A stretch of 64,000 nt of DNA from Hallerella sp964397425 (GTDB lineage Bacteria > Fibrobacterota > Fibrobacteria > Fibrobacterales > Fibrobacteraceae): assembly GCA_964397425.1 (NCBI GenBank), contig CAYNID010000001.1, forward strand, positions 124,001-188,000. The letters run 5' to 3'. The notes beneath the pieces are model-generated. The model was not told the DNA's origin, did no database searches, and was given only the letters and a program-made list of their open reading frames with translations. Made by a program: the position numbers and the translations under genes. The stretch's first letter is position 1. Every line of letters starts with the position of its first letter. Shown in pieces: positions 44,490-53,112 of the stretch.

Positions 44490-45445
44490 AACCGTTTTTG
44501 CCCAACTGCTCTTTGGAAACGTGGAAAGCGCGCGCGGCGCTTACGGCGAAGGTGCGAAAATTTTTTGAAGTCCGCGGCGTTTTGGAGGTTGAAACTCCCG
44601 TGCTCTCCCGCGCAAGCGGAACAGATGCGCATTTGGATTATTTTGAAACTTCGGGAAAGATTCCCCGTTATTTGATGACCAGTCCCGAATTTCATTTGAA
44701 ACGCCTGCTTGCCGCCGGCTTTGGCGACATTTTTGAAATCGCCCATGCGTTTCGTCAAGATGAAATCGGCGGAAAGCACAATTCCGAATTTCAGCTGGTG
44801 GAATGGTATCGCGTAGGAATGCCGTTTGAAAAGCTGATGGAGGAAGTCGAGGATTTCGCTTCGGAAATTTTGGGAAGGCCTGTTCGGGCAGAACGCTTGC
44901 GCTTCCGCGAGGCTTACAGGCGCTATGCCGGAGTGGATCCTTTTGCGGATTCTGCAAAGGAGTTTCGCCGGGCGTTAAAGGAAAAGGGTGTTCCCGATGT
45001 CGAAAATTCAGAGGCGTTTTTCCGCGAAGACTGGTGGGATTATCTGATGGTGACTCTCGTAGAACCGAATTTGGGAAAAGAGGCTCCCCAATTCCTCATG
45101 GATTATCCGGAGAGTTGCGCCGCTCTTGCCAAAACGTATATCAATTTAGAAGGTGACCGCGTTGCGAAACGCTTTGAACTGTACATCGACAACATGGAAC
45201 TTTGCAATGGTTACGAAGAGTTGACGGATGCAGTAGAACAGCGACACCGTTTCGAATTGGATATCGCTTATCGGAAGGCGAATCAAAAACCGGTCCCTGC
45301 GATAGACGAACGGTTTCTTGCCGCACTGGAAAACGGAATGCCTGCCGCTTCAGGAGTCGCTGTGGGATTAGACAGGCTTTATATGCTTGCGCTCGGCAAA
45401 AAAGAAATTGCCGATGTCGTCCTCTTTATGGACGACAACGCGTAA
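44486..45445 (+). CDS. epmA: Elongation factor P beta-lysyltransferase (EpmA/GenX)
   Basis: 319 residues, like the catalytic core of class II lysyl-tRNA synthetase without the anticodon domain. Motif 2 FEIAHAFRQDEIGGKHNSEF and motif 3 GVAVGLDRLYMLALG are clear. EpmA attaches (R)-beta-lysine to EF-P to relieve polyproline stalling. Neither epmB nor efp is in the window. Coupled to the FISUMP gene upstream; its 3' end overlaps the convergent thioredoxin-like gene by 20 bases. Confidence 0.92.
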   Translation: MKPFLPNCSLETWKARAALTAKVRKFFEVRGVLEVETPVLSRASGTDAHLDYFETSGKIPRYLMTSPEFHLKRLLAAGFGDIFEIAHAFRQDEIGGKHNSEFQLVEWYRVGMPFEKLMEEVEDFASEILGRPVRAERLRFREAYRRYAGVDPFADSAKEFRRALKEKGVPDVENSEAFFREDWWDYLMVTLVEPNLGKEAPQFLMDYPESCAALAKTYINLEGDRVAKRFELYIDNMELCNGYEELTDAVEQRHRFELDIAYRKANQKPVPAIDERFLAALENGMPAASGVAVGLDRLYMLALGKKEIADVVLFMDDNA

Positions 45446-45905
45446 CGGCGTTTCCCAACGCCTTTTCGATTTGCATTCGCGCTTCTGCTTCTTTGAATGG
45501 ACCGATTTGCCGCAGCCGGATACTTCCGGAACTGTCTATTAAAATGTGTGTGGGAATGGACCGCGGATGGCCGAATTTTTTCATCAAAGGATAATCCCAG
45601 TGTACGACGGGAAATGGAATTTCTTTTTCTTTGACGTATTTGCGCATGATGCTTTCGTCATCGTCTTCGTTGATGCCGAGAACGTGTAATCCGCAAGGGG
45701 AATATTCGCGGTACAGGCGCTTTAACAGGGGAAGCTCCGCGTTGCAATAAGAGCACCAAGAAGCGTGAAAAACGAAAAGGTTCACCCCATCGTAGCCTTC
45801 GACTTTTTCGGGAATGCGGTCGTAGGCGGCATCCGAACAAGAAGTTCCACAAAAGCCGGCGATGGCGAATGGCAGGAGCGTTGCGATTTTTGAAAAAAAG
45901 TTCAT
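45426..45905 (-). CDS. TlpA/ResA-type thioredoxin-like lipoprotein
   Basis: 159 residues. The signal sequence ends in a lipobox-like GTSC (Cys23), so it is likely a lipoprotein. Thioredoxin fold with WCSYC active site at ~50, LLKRLYREYSPCGLHVLGI and cis-Pro in SIPTHILID. Probably a periplasmic thiol-disulfide reductant. Divergent from pilT with 29 bases between start codons; the 3' end runs into epmA by 20 bases. Confidence 0.85.
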   Translation of the reverse strand: MNFFSKIATLLPFAIAGFCGTSCSDAAYDRIPEKVEGYDGVNLFVFHASWCSYCNAELPLLKRLYREYSPCGLHVLGINEDDDESIMRKYVKEKEIPFPVVHWDYPLMKKFGHPRSIPTHILIDSSGSIRLRQIGPFKEAEARMQIEKALGNAVTRCRP

Positions 45906-45922
45906 CCATCCATTAATTTAGT

Positions 45923-45928
45923 TATATT
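45923..45928 (+). promoter_or_regulatory. TATATT box 6 nt before pilT
   Basis: TATATT, CAAAAC, then ATG, in the 29-base divergent gap. On the other strand TATAAC overlaps it and may serve the thioredoxin-like gene. Confidence 0.55.
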
Positions 45929-45934
45929 CAAAAC

Positions 45935-47002
45935 ATGGCATATAACATTCAGGATTTACTTTCCGAAATGGTGAAGCGCGGCGCTTCTGACTTGCATGTG
46001 ACAGCGGGCATTCCGCCCATGCTCCGTTTGGCGGGAAAACTTTCTCCGATGGGAACGGAAAAACTCACTCCCGAAGAAACCATGCGCATGACTTACAGTC
46101 TCATGAACGAACTTCAAAAAAAGTCGTTTGAACAAAACAAGGAATGCGATTTTTCTTTCGGTATTTCCAATTTGGCGCGTTTCCGCGCGAACGCTTACCT
46201 GCAACGCGGCTGTGTCGCTTTGGCGCTCCGCATTATCCCGCTAGAAATCAAAACGTTCAAACAGCTGGATTTGCCCCCGATTCTTGCCGAATTCACAACG
46301 CGGCCATCGGGTCTTGTTTTGGTGACAGGTTCTACCGGTTCCGGAAAATCGACGACTCTCGCCGCGATGATTGACAAAATCAACAAGGAACGCCACGAGC
46401 ACATTCTCACGATTGAAGATCCGATTGAATTTTTGCACAAGCATCAGAATTGCATGGTTAACCAGCGCGAAGTGGGAAACGATACGCAAAGCTTTTCCCA
46501 GGCGCTGAAAATGGCCTTGAGACAGGACCCTGATGTTGTTCTCATCGGCGAAATGCGCGATCTCGAAACGATTCGGGCCGCCTTGACCATCGCAGAAACG
46601 GGCCACTTGACGCTCGCGACTCTCCACACGAACTCCGCAGTTCAAACGATTAACCGTATCGTGGACGCTTTCCCGCAGGGAGAACAGCAGACGGTTCGCA
46701 CGCAGCTTTCCTTTGTGCTTCAAGGTGTCGTTTGCCAAATGCTTTTGCCCAAAATCGGCGGCGGGCGAGTCATGTGTTACGAGATTATGAATGTAACTCC
46801 TGCCATTCGGGCGCTCATCCGCGATAACAAATCCCATCAGATAGGGTCGATGATTGAAATCGGCCAAAAGTACGGCATGAACACGATGAACATGAGGCTT
46901 GCGGAACTTGTGCGCCAAGGAAAGCTGGAACACTTTGAAGCGGTCGCCAAGTCCCCGGATCCGACGCAACTCGAAAAGGATCTGGAAAAATTGGGAGTTT
47001 AA
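45935..47002 (+). CDS. pilT: Type IV pilus retraction ATPase PilT
   Basis: 355 residues. N-terminal PAS-like half (ASDLHVTAGIPPMLRL), Walker A GSTGSGKST at ~132-140, Asp box TIEDPIEFLH, Walker B VVLIGEMRDLETI and His box GHLTLATLHTNS. The retraction motif appears as AIRALIRD at ~290. It powers pilus retraction on the cytoplasmic face. pilC follows after 3 bases; the extension ATPase pilB is not here. No Shine-Dalgarno site. Confidence 0.96.
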   Translation: MAYNIQDLLSEMVKRGASDLHVTAGIPPMLRLAGKLSPMGTEKLTPEETMRMTYSLMNELQKKSFEQNKECDFSFGISNLARFRANAYLQRGCVALALRIIPLEIKTFKQLDLPPILAEFTTRPSGLVLVTGSTGSGKSTTLAAMIDKINKERHEHILTIEDPIEFLHKHQNCMVNQREVGNDTQSFSQALKMALRQDPDVVLIGEMRDLETIRAALTIAETGHLTLATLHTNSAVQTINRIVDAFPQGEQQTVRTQLSFVLQGVVCQMLLPKIGGGRVMCYEIMNVTPAIRALIRDNKSHQIGSMIEIGQKYGMNTMNMRLAELVRQGKLEHFEAVAKSPDPTQLEKDLEKLGV

Positions 47003-47005
47003 TCG

Positions 47006-48208
47006 ATGACTGTTTTTCTTTACAAAGCGCAAAATACGCAGGGAAACCAGTTCGAAGGTCAAATCGAAGCCCAAAGCAAAGATGAAGCGGAATCGCTGCT
47101 TCGGCGCAAGCATTTGGTCGTCAACAGCATCAAACGCAAACCGATAGAAATCAAAATCCAAATCGGATCGGGCATCAAGTCAAAAGACATTTCGCGTTTT
47201 ACCCGAATGTTCAGTTCCATGACTTCGGCGGGCCTCCCGATGCTCCAATGTTTGACCATTCTAGAAGAGCAAACGGAAAATCCGGCGATGAAGGAAATCG
47301 TCCACAAGCTCACCATGTCCATCAGTGGCGGTTCCAGTTTGGCGGACGCTCTTGCGCAGCACCCGAAAGTCTTTGACAAATTGTATGTCAACATGGTGGC
47401 GGCGGGCGAAGCCGGCGGTATTTTGGATGGCATCTTGGCGCGTCTCGCCGATTATCAAGAATCGAACGAACGCCTGGTCCGCAAAGTGAAAAAAGCGTTG
47501 ACATATCCGGTGATGGTCGCGGTTGTCGCTGTCGTTGTTGTCATTTTGATGCTGTCTTTTGTGGTGCCCACTTTTGCACAAACCTTTACGGAGGCGGGCG
47601 GAGAGCTGCCGTGGCCGACTCAAGTGGTGATGGACCTGTCGAACGCCATCCGCGATTATGCGGCTTTCTGGATTTTAGGGGCCGTGGCGCTTGTTGTCGG
47701 CTTCAAAGTCGTCATGAAAGTGCCCAAGTTGCATTATCAGTGGGATAAACTGATGTTGAAAGTTCCCAAGCTGGGCGATTTGCAAATCAAAAGTGCCGTT
47801 GCGCGCTTCAGCCGGACTCTGGGAACCCTTCTCAATGCAGGTGTTTCTGTGACCGAGGCTTTGCAGGTGACGGCGAAAACGTCGGGCAATATGGCGGTAG
47901 AAGACGCCATCATGAAAATTGCCGTAGGGCTTGCGGGCGGAAAAAGCATTGTTGAACCGATGAAAGATACCAAGATATTCCCGACGATGGTCATTCAAAT
48001 GGTGGGCGTTGGAGAAAAAACGGGACAACTCGGAGCCATGCTTTTGAAAGTTGCTGATTTTTATGATGAAGAAGTTGATGCGGCGATTGATGCGGTGACA
48101 TCGATGCTCGAGCCGCTTATTATGGTATTCTTGGGTGGTGCGGTTGGCTTCTTGATGATTGCCATGTATATGCCGATATTCAGCATGTCCGATGCTGTGA
48201 CCGGTTGA
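47006..48208 (+). CDS. pilC: Type IV pilus inner-membrane platform protein PilC
   Basis: 400 residues with two GspF/PilC domains (~65-190 and ~268-390), each with a cytoplasmic helical bundle and hydrophobic segments (VMVAVVAVVVVILMLSFVV, WILGAVALVVGF, VFLGGAVGFLMIAMYMPIF). RFTRMFSSMTSAGLPMLQ and RFSRTLGTLLNAGVSVTEAL mark the two repeats. It partners with PilT at the pilus base. Confidence 0.95.
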   Translation: MTVFLYKAQNTQGNQFEGQIEAQSKDEAESLLRRKHLVVNSIKRKPIEIKIQIGSGIKSKDISRFTRMFSSMTSAGLPMLQCLTILEEQTENPAMKEIVHKLTMSISGGSSLADALAQHPKVFDKLYVNMVAAGEAGGILDGILARLADYQESNERLVRKVKKALTYPVMVAVVAVVVVILMLSFVVPTFAQTFTEAGGELPWPTQVVMDLSNAIRDYAAFWILGAVALVVGFKVVMKVPKLHYQWDKLMLKVPKLGDLQIKSAVARFSRTLGTLLNAGVSVTEALQVTAKTSGNMAVEDAIMKIAVGLAGGKSIVEPMKDTKIFPTMVIQMVGVGEKTGQLGAMLLKVADFYDEEVDAAIDAVTSMLEPLIMVFLGGAVGFLMIAMYMPIFSMSDAVTG

Positions 48209-48235
48209 TTAATCGCTTCGAAAAATCGATTAATC
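48207..48235. repeat. Inverted repeat GATTAATCG-N11-CGATTAATC
   Basis: A perfect 9-bp inverted repeat overlapping the last bases of pilC. It is centred ~95 bases before the predicted sigma-54 transcription start, a usual distance for an enhancer-binding-protein site, though that role is only inferred. Confidence 0.5.
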
Positions 48236-48248
48236 GGATTTCAGTTTA

Positions 48249-48289
48249 AAAAAAAGCGTTTTCTGGCCAGAAAACGCTTTTTCTTTTTT
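48249..48289 (+). terminator. Terminator of pilTC
   Basis: A perfect 32-base palindrome (16-base arms, GGCC at the centre) starts with five As and ends with five Ts, followed by C and six Ts. Confidence 0.88.
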
Positions 48290-48304
48290 GGCACGAGAAT
48301 TGCT
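48289..48304 (+). promoter_or_regulatory. Sigma-54 (-24/-12) promoter of spoVG-comM
   Basis: TGGCACGAGAATTGCT matches the RpoN consensus TGGCACG-N4-TTGCW, with the invariant GG and GC correctly spaced. Predicted start ~48315, leaving a ~34-base leader with GGAGG before the spoVG ATG. Confidence 0.7.
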
Positions 48305-48348
48305 TATTGAAAAGCGCTCCGATGTTGGGGCATCAATATGGAGGCTCT

Positions 48349-48684
48349 ATGCCCAAAGTGAAAACAGCTACAGAAAACAAACAGCCGCGTACATCTGAAT
48401 TTGATTGTCTGGTCGTGACAAGTGTACGCGTCTTTCCGTTCAAAGATGGCGTCAATATGGGGCACATTAAAGCGATTGCCCGTGTTGTTTTGAACGATCA
48501 GTTCGAACTGACTCAGCTCCGGGTCATGGACGGGGAAAACGGTCTTTTTGTCGGTTATCCGAATGATCCATTTTATAAAGGGGAAGAATACCGCAGCATC
48601 TTTTATCCGATAACCCGCGAATGCAGGGAGCATATTGAAAACTGCATTCTTGAAAAATATCAACAGGTAATCGCCGCCGCATAG
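48349..48684 (+). CDS. spoVG: SpoVG-family protein
   Basis: 111 residues. VTSVRVFPFKDGVNMGHIKA, VVLNDQFELTQLRVMDGENG and GYPNDPFYKGEEYRSIFYPITR are the SpoVG signature; SpoVG proteins bind RNA and DNA and act as global regulators. ATG 48349 is preferred to an earlier in-frame start because GGAGG lies 4 bases upstream and the family begins here after a short tail. It heads a two-gene unit with comM (10-base gap) behind a sigma-54-like promoter. Confidence 0.95.
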   Translation: MPKVKTATENKQPRTSEFDCLVVTSVRVFPFKDGVNMGHIKAIARVVLNDQFELTQLRVMDGENGLFVGYPNDPFYKGEEYRSIFYPITRECREHIENCILEKYQQVIAAA

Positions 48685-48694
48685 GAGATTTTTC

Positions 48695-50248
48695 GTGTTC
48701 CAGAGAATTCGGACCAGCTGCTTGTTGGGAATCAAAGCGATTCCGGTGAATGTCGAAGTGGATTCTTCTTCAGGGCTTCCAGGATTTACTTTGGTCGGAC
48801 TTCCCGACAATGCGGTGCGGGAATCTCGGGAACGCGTTGTTTCCAGTATCCGCAGTTCCGGTTATGCAGCTTCGGGAAGTCGCATGACCGTGAATCTTTC
48901 CCCTGCGGATTTGAAAAAAGAGGGAACTTCCCTGGATCTTCCCTTGGCAATGGGAATGTTGATTGCCAGCGAAGAAATTCCGGCGGAAAATCCGGAAAAG
49001 TTCGTCTTCTTGGGAGAGTTGTCTTTGGATGGGTGCGTCAAGGCGGTTCGCGGAGTTCTTTCTGTGGCGATGAGCCTTTCAAAAGAAAAAGACGTGTTGG
49101 TGGTGCCGAGGGAAAATGTTGCCGAGGCCTCCCTGGTCAAGGGACTTTCTGTCATTGGAGTTTCCACTTTGGCGGAATGCATTTCTGTAGTCTCTCCGGG
49201 TTCAAAGATCCGTCCGATGGAGGCGGGCGGCATCTTGCGGATGGCTATGGCGGCTGATCCCTCGGTGCCGGATTTCCGTTCCGTAATTGGAATGGATGGT
49301 GTGAAACGCGCGTTAGAAGTTTCGGCTGCGGGGGCACATAACTTTTTACTGGTCGGTTCTCCGGGATCCGGGAAAACCTTTTCGGCCCGCTGTTTGCCGG
49401 GCATCTTGCCACCGATGAGCGATGAAGAAATCTTGGAATGTACGCGGATTTATTCAACGTTACATCTTTTGGGGGATGGGGAATCTGTTGCGTGTCAAAG
49501 CCGAAGGCCTTTCCGTTCGCCTCATCATTCTTCATCTATGGTGGCTTTGGTGGGAGGTGGACCGCATTTAAGGCCCGGCGAGGCGACTCTTGCTCACAAT
49601 GGCGTTTTGTTCTTGGATGAACTTCCTGAATTCAACAGAAATGTTTTGGAAGCGTTGCGGGAACCGATGGAAGAAGGAATTATCCGAATCAGCAGGGCCT
49701 GCGGAACGGTTGTTTGGCCGGCGAGATTTATGATGGGCGCTGCGATGAATCCCTGTCCATGCGGTTATTCAATGGATCCTAAACGGGAATGCAGTTGTCT
49801 GCCCGATTCTGTTAGAAGATATCGTCAGCGCGTATCCGGTCCCATGCTCGACCGGATTGATATTCAAATGGCAGTCCCTTCGACAGATCCGCATTTGCTG
49901 GTGCAATTGCCTGCGGGAGAATCTTCTGTTCAAATTCGGGAGCGGGTCATTGCCGTACGGAAAATCCAACGGCTGCGGTTTGCCCGTAAAAAATACCGCA
50001 CCAATGCGGAAATGTCCAGCGAAGAGGCGAAATTTTTTTGTGCAATGTCTGTGGAAACAGAACGTTTTGCCGTATCGGCTGCTGAAAAAATGCAGCTGAG
50101 CGCAAGAGGTTATTATCGGATGTTGAAAGTGGCGCGAACGATTGCGGATTTAAAAGCGGTTCAAAATGATTCAACGCACGCTCCTGTGGAAAATGCGGAT
50201 ATCGCAGAGGCGTTGCGTTATCGGGCGTTTTCCGGGCTTGCCGGGTAA
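48695..50248 (+). CDS. comM: ComM/YifB-family AAA+ protein (Mg chelatase-like)
   Basis: 517 residues. N-terminal Lon-protease-like ChlI domain (VEVDSSSGLPGFTLVGLPDNAVRESRERV, LSPADLKKEG), Walker A GSPGSGKT at ~220, Walker B GVLFLDELPEF, a Cys cluster NPCPCG...CSC and the arginine-containing LDRIDIQ segment. ComM is a helicase promoting branch migration during natural transformation. The start is GTG with AGGAG 8 bases upstream. The link to pilTC just upstream suggests a DNA-uptake context. Confidence 0.94.
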   Translation: MFQRIRTSCLLGIKAIPVNVEVDSSSGLPGFTLVGLPDNAVRESRERVVSSIRSSGYAASGSRMTVNLSPADLKKEGTSLDLPLAMGMLIASEEIPAENPEKFVFLGELSLDGCVKAVRGVLSVAMSLSKEKDVLVVPRENVAEASLVKGLSVIGVSTLAECISVVSPGSKIRPMEAGGILRMAMAADPSVPDFRSVIGMDGVKRALEVSAAGAHNFLLVGSPGSGKTFSARCLPGILPPMSDEEILECTRIYSTLHLLGDGESVACQSRRPFRSPHHSSSMVALVGGGPHLRPGEATLAHNGVLFLDELPEFNRNVLEALREPMEEGIIRISRACGTVVWPARFMMGAAMNPCPCGYSMDPKRECSCLPDSVRRYRQRVSGPMLDRIDIQMAVPSTDPHLLVQLPAGESSVQIRERVIAVRKIQRLRFARKKYRTNAEMSSEEAKFFCAMSVETERFAVSAAEKMQLSARGYYRMLKVARTIADLKAVQNDSTHAPVENADIAEALRYRAFSGLAG

Positions 50249-50267
50249 TCGTAAAATGAAAAACGCT

Positions 50268-50633
50268 TTACCGCTCCTGTTCCAATCGAATTTCTGCCGC
50301 GGAGCCTTTGGAATGGGGAATGGCTTCTGGTTTTTCAATGCGAACCCATGCCGCTAAAATTAAGGGAGAATAAGACAGCAACCGTTTTGCTGTCTGGTAA
50401 ACCAATGTTTCAACTAGGCCGAATTGCGATTCTTGGATAAAGTTCACAAGGTCTTCGGAAATCGCCGCATAGTCAACGGTGTCTTTCAGGGAATCGGTCT
50501 TGGCGATGGTTTCAAAGTCCAGCCAAAGCGAAAAATTCAACCGGACCGGTTGTGGACGTTCCCGTTCAAAAGAAAGGACTCCGAGTATTGCATCGAAGTC
50601 CAAATCGCGGATGGTGATTTTCCCCGGAGTCAT
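50268..50633 (-). CDS. folB: Dihydroneopterin aldolase
   Basis: 121 residues. ILGVLSFERERPQPVRLNFSL, TVDYAAISEDLVNFI, catalytic-site Glu in LVETLVYQTAKRLL and Lys in VRIEKPEAI fit FolB, which makes 6-hydroxymethyl-dihydropterin in folate synthesis. ATG 50633 overlaps the TGA of the upstream gene (TGATG). Convergent with comM. Confidence 0.9.
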   Translation of the reverse strand: MTPGKITIRDLDFDAILGVLSFERERPQPVRLNFSLWLDFETIAKTDSLKDTVDYAAISEDLVNFIQESQFGLVETLVYQTAKRLLSYSPLILAAWVRIEKPEAIPHSKGSAAEIRLEQER

Positions 50634-51718
50634 CACCACGTAAACAGTACAATGGAACCGGCGATGGAGAGTGCGGCCACGCCAAACCAAATGTTGCGGG
50701 CTGTGGAATATGAATCCATCGTGTCTTTGTTCTTCTTGTTGCGCTTTTTCAAGTCACCGTAAGAACCCGGATCGGTTTTCTGGGATTCATACCAAAGCAG
50801 CGCTTGATATTCTTTTTCATCGTTTGTAGCGGCTTTCATAAAGTCCCTGTGCTGGCTCATTTTGTCGTCAATCTTGTCGTGGGCGTCTTTGGCGTCACTG
50901 TATTGCATTTGATCGTAAATGCCAATGCCGATACTTGCCGCGGCGACTCCGACTAAGCCCCAGGCGCTCCATTTGCGGACTTCATCGGCAATGCCGAAAC
51001 GGTCAGTCACGTCGCTGATGGCGTAATCTTCTTCGACAGCCCGGTTGGCCGTTTCGCTGACATCGCCTTCGACATCATAAGCGTAATCGTCTTCGGATTC
51101 GCAATCCGGATCATCGTCGTCACAATATTCGTCATCGGCTGCAGAGGACGAGCTTTCTTCGACGGGTGCTGCAGCGGCATACAAATTTTCTTCGCTGGAG
51201 GAGGATTCCGCCCATTCCGAGCTGGAACTGGAACTTTCTGGAACGTTTTCCGGTACGAGGGCGATGGTCTTGACTCCGCGGTGGACGTATAGTTCGGTCA
51301 CGCCTTCGGCATAAATTGCATTGCCGTCGAAATAAACCTTTTCAATGTCGGCAGCGGCATCGGCGTCGGCACTCGAATAGATTTTGGCTTTGACGACAAA
51401 TCCATAGGCGATGCCACTGGGCAGCGTGAATGCGGCGAGGTTCGCTTTGTCTGTGCCTTCGCGTCCTTCGTAAAGCTGGTAAGTGGTGGGCGTTTCGCCA
51501 AACGGGTCTTCAAATTTTTGGCGAACATAAAATCTTCCGCTTTGTACATTTTCAACGGTGCCCGAACCGGAAATTTTGAGGGAGCCGCCGAATTCCGCAT
51601 CGATATACTGGTCCGGAGTACCGGTCTCTTCACCGGAGAATTGATTAATAGTGTAATTATCGGCAGCAAAGGCGGTCATTGCAAAAATACCGATACAGGC
51701 GAATAACGTAAACTTCAT
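50633..51718 (-). CDS. Exported membrane protein with Ser-rich linkers
   Basis: 361 residues. Signal peptide (MKFTLFACIGIFAMTAFA), a ~140-residue beta-rich domain, a low-complexity stretch of Ser clusters (SSSSSSEWAESSSSEE) and acidic runs (YCDDDDPDCESEDD) with three Cys, then two hydrophobic helices near the C-terminus separated by ~70 charged residues. Ser-rich linkers are common in Fibrobacter envelope proteins. Function unknown. The start at 51718 has GGAG 8 bases upstream; TATATATT lies ~35 bases upstream. Coupled to folB, probably fortuitously. Confidence 0.75.
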   Translation of the reverse strand: MKFTLFACIGIFAMTAFAADNYTINQFSGEETGTPDQYIDAEFGGSLKISGSGTVENVQSGRFYVRQKFEDPFGETPTTYQLYEGREGTDKANLAAFTLPSGIAYGFVVKAKIYSSADADAAADIEKVYFDGNAIYAEGVTELYVHRGVKTIALVPENVPESSSSSSEWAESSSSEENLYAAAAPVEESSSSAADDEYCDDDDPDCESEDDYAYDVEGDVSETANRAVEEDYAISDVTDRFGIADEVRKWSAWGLVGVAAASIGIGIYDQMQYSDAKDAHDKIDDKMSQHRDFMKAATNDEKEYQALLWYESQKTDPGSYGDLKKRNKKNKDTMDSYSTARNIWFGVAALSIAGSIVLFTW

Positions 51719-51816
51719 TCGTTGACTCCAATTATGTCTATCCCAAATATATATAATCCTTTTTGGGAAAATCGCCTCTGCAAAATTTTCTAGCTTGCAA
51801 AAACGGTAAAAATGCG

Positions 51817-53112
51817 ATGAAAAACAAAGAAAGCACTCATTGTGTCGTTTTAGGCACAAGCCATAAAACTTGTCCGGTCGCTTTGCGAGATAAGCTGGGC
51901 CTTTCGGGGGCACAACTCGAAAAGGCGCTTTCCAGCCTTTGCCGTTTGCCCGGACTTTCGGAAGCGGTCATTCTTTCGACTTGCAACCGGACCGAAATTT
52001 ACGCGGCGACCCTGTATCCGGAGGCGCTCCGCAATACGCTTATCAACTGGTGGGCGGAATTTTCCCACATCGATGTGGAGGACCTTGTTCCGCATTGTTT
52101 TTATTTAACGCATACAGAAGCGATTTCGCATCTGTATTCAGTGGTTTCTTCGCTGGACAGTTTGGTCCTTGGGGAAACACAAATTTTGGGGCAGGTCAAA
52201 GAGGCGTTTTTGCTATCGCAAAAAGCGGGAAAAACGGGATTTTTTTTGAACCATCTCTTCCAATCGGCGTTGACTTTGGGAAAAAAGGTCCGGGAGGGAA
52301 CATCCATCGGGGCGGGAACGGTGTCGATTCCTTTTGCGGCGGTCCAGCTTGCTTTGCGGGAATTGGGCGATCTGTCTTCGCTTTGCGTCGGCATTTTGGG
52401 GGCGGGCGAAATGGGGAATATCTCTGCGGTGGAGCTTTCTGCCGCTGGCGTTTCCCGCTTTTGTTTTTTCAACCGGACGCTTTCGAATGCTCAAAATTTT
52501 GCCGCCCGTTTTGGGGGCGTTGCCTGCGACTTGGCAGAAATGCCCGACCGTTTGCGCGATATCGATTTGCTGATAACGGCTGCGTCGTCGCCGGAATATC
52601 TGGTGACAGAGGAAATGGCGGCAGCAGTCGGAAGATGTCAAAAAACGGTTTACATCGACATTGGAGCACCTCGGAATATCGAACCGGGAGTCGCTGGCGT
52701 GCCTCATGTTTCTCTGTTCAGCATCGATGATTTGAGCCGCGTTGTGGAAGACAACCGGAGCAAAAGGCGTCATTCCGCGGAACTTGCCCGGGAAATGATC
52801 GGCGAAGCGGTTGATGAATTTTCCAGTTGGTATGCGACGTTGGGCGTCATTCCGCTGTTGCTTTCGCTCCGCAGGCATCATGAGTCGATTGGACGGGACC
52901 TGTTGAAAAAATGGGAACACCGGGTTTCTCCAGAAGAACTGGCTCACATTCGCCGTTATAACGATGAACTCATCGCCAAGATTTTACATCGTCCATCGCT
53001 AGAATTGAAACGTTTGGGCGCTGCCGGGATGGAACTTGAAAGCCGGTTGATTTTGGAACAGTTGTTTGGTCTTTCTGGCGAAGAAGAAAGGGATTTTCAT
53101 GAAAACGGTTAA
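51817..53112 (+). CDS. hemA: Glutamyl-tRNA reductase
   Basis: 431 residues; reduces glutamyl-tRNA to glutamate-1-semialdehyde, the first step of C5 tetrapyrrole synthesis. LGTSHKTCPVALRDKL at the N-terminus, nucleophilic Cys in STCNRTEIY at ~50, GETQILGQVKEA, NADPH site GAGEMGN at ~190 and a C-terminal helical dimerisation region. ATG 51817 is chosen over an in-frame TTG at 51763 from family length. Overlaps hemC by 14 bases. hemB and hemL are absent from the window. Confidence 0.94.
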   Translation: MKNKESTHCVVLGTSHKTCPVALRDKLGLSGAQLEKALSSLCRLPGLSEAVILSTCNRTEIYAATLYPEALRNTLINWWAEFSHIDVEDLVPHCFYLTHTEAISHLYSVVSSLDSLVLGETQILGQVKEAFLLSQKAGKTGFFLNHLFQSALTLGKKVREGTSIGAGTVSIPFAAVQLALRELGDLSSLCVGILGAGEMGNISAVELSAAGVSRFCFFNRTLSNAQNFAARFGGVACDLAEMPDRLRDIDLLITAASSPEYLVTEEMAAAVGRCQKTVYIDIGAPRNIEPGVAGVPHVSLFSIDDLSRVVEDNRSKRRHSAELAREMIGEAVDEFSSWYATLGVIPLLLSLRRHHESIGRDLLKKWEHRVSPEELAHIRRYNDELIAKILHRPSLELKRLGAAGMELESRLILEQLFGLSGEEERDFHENG

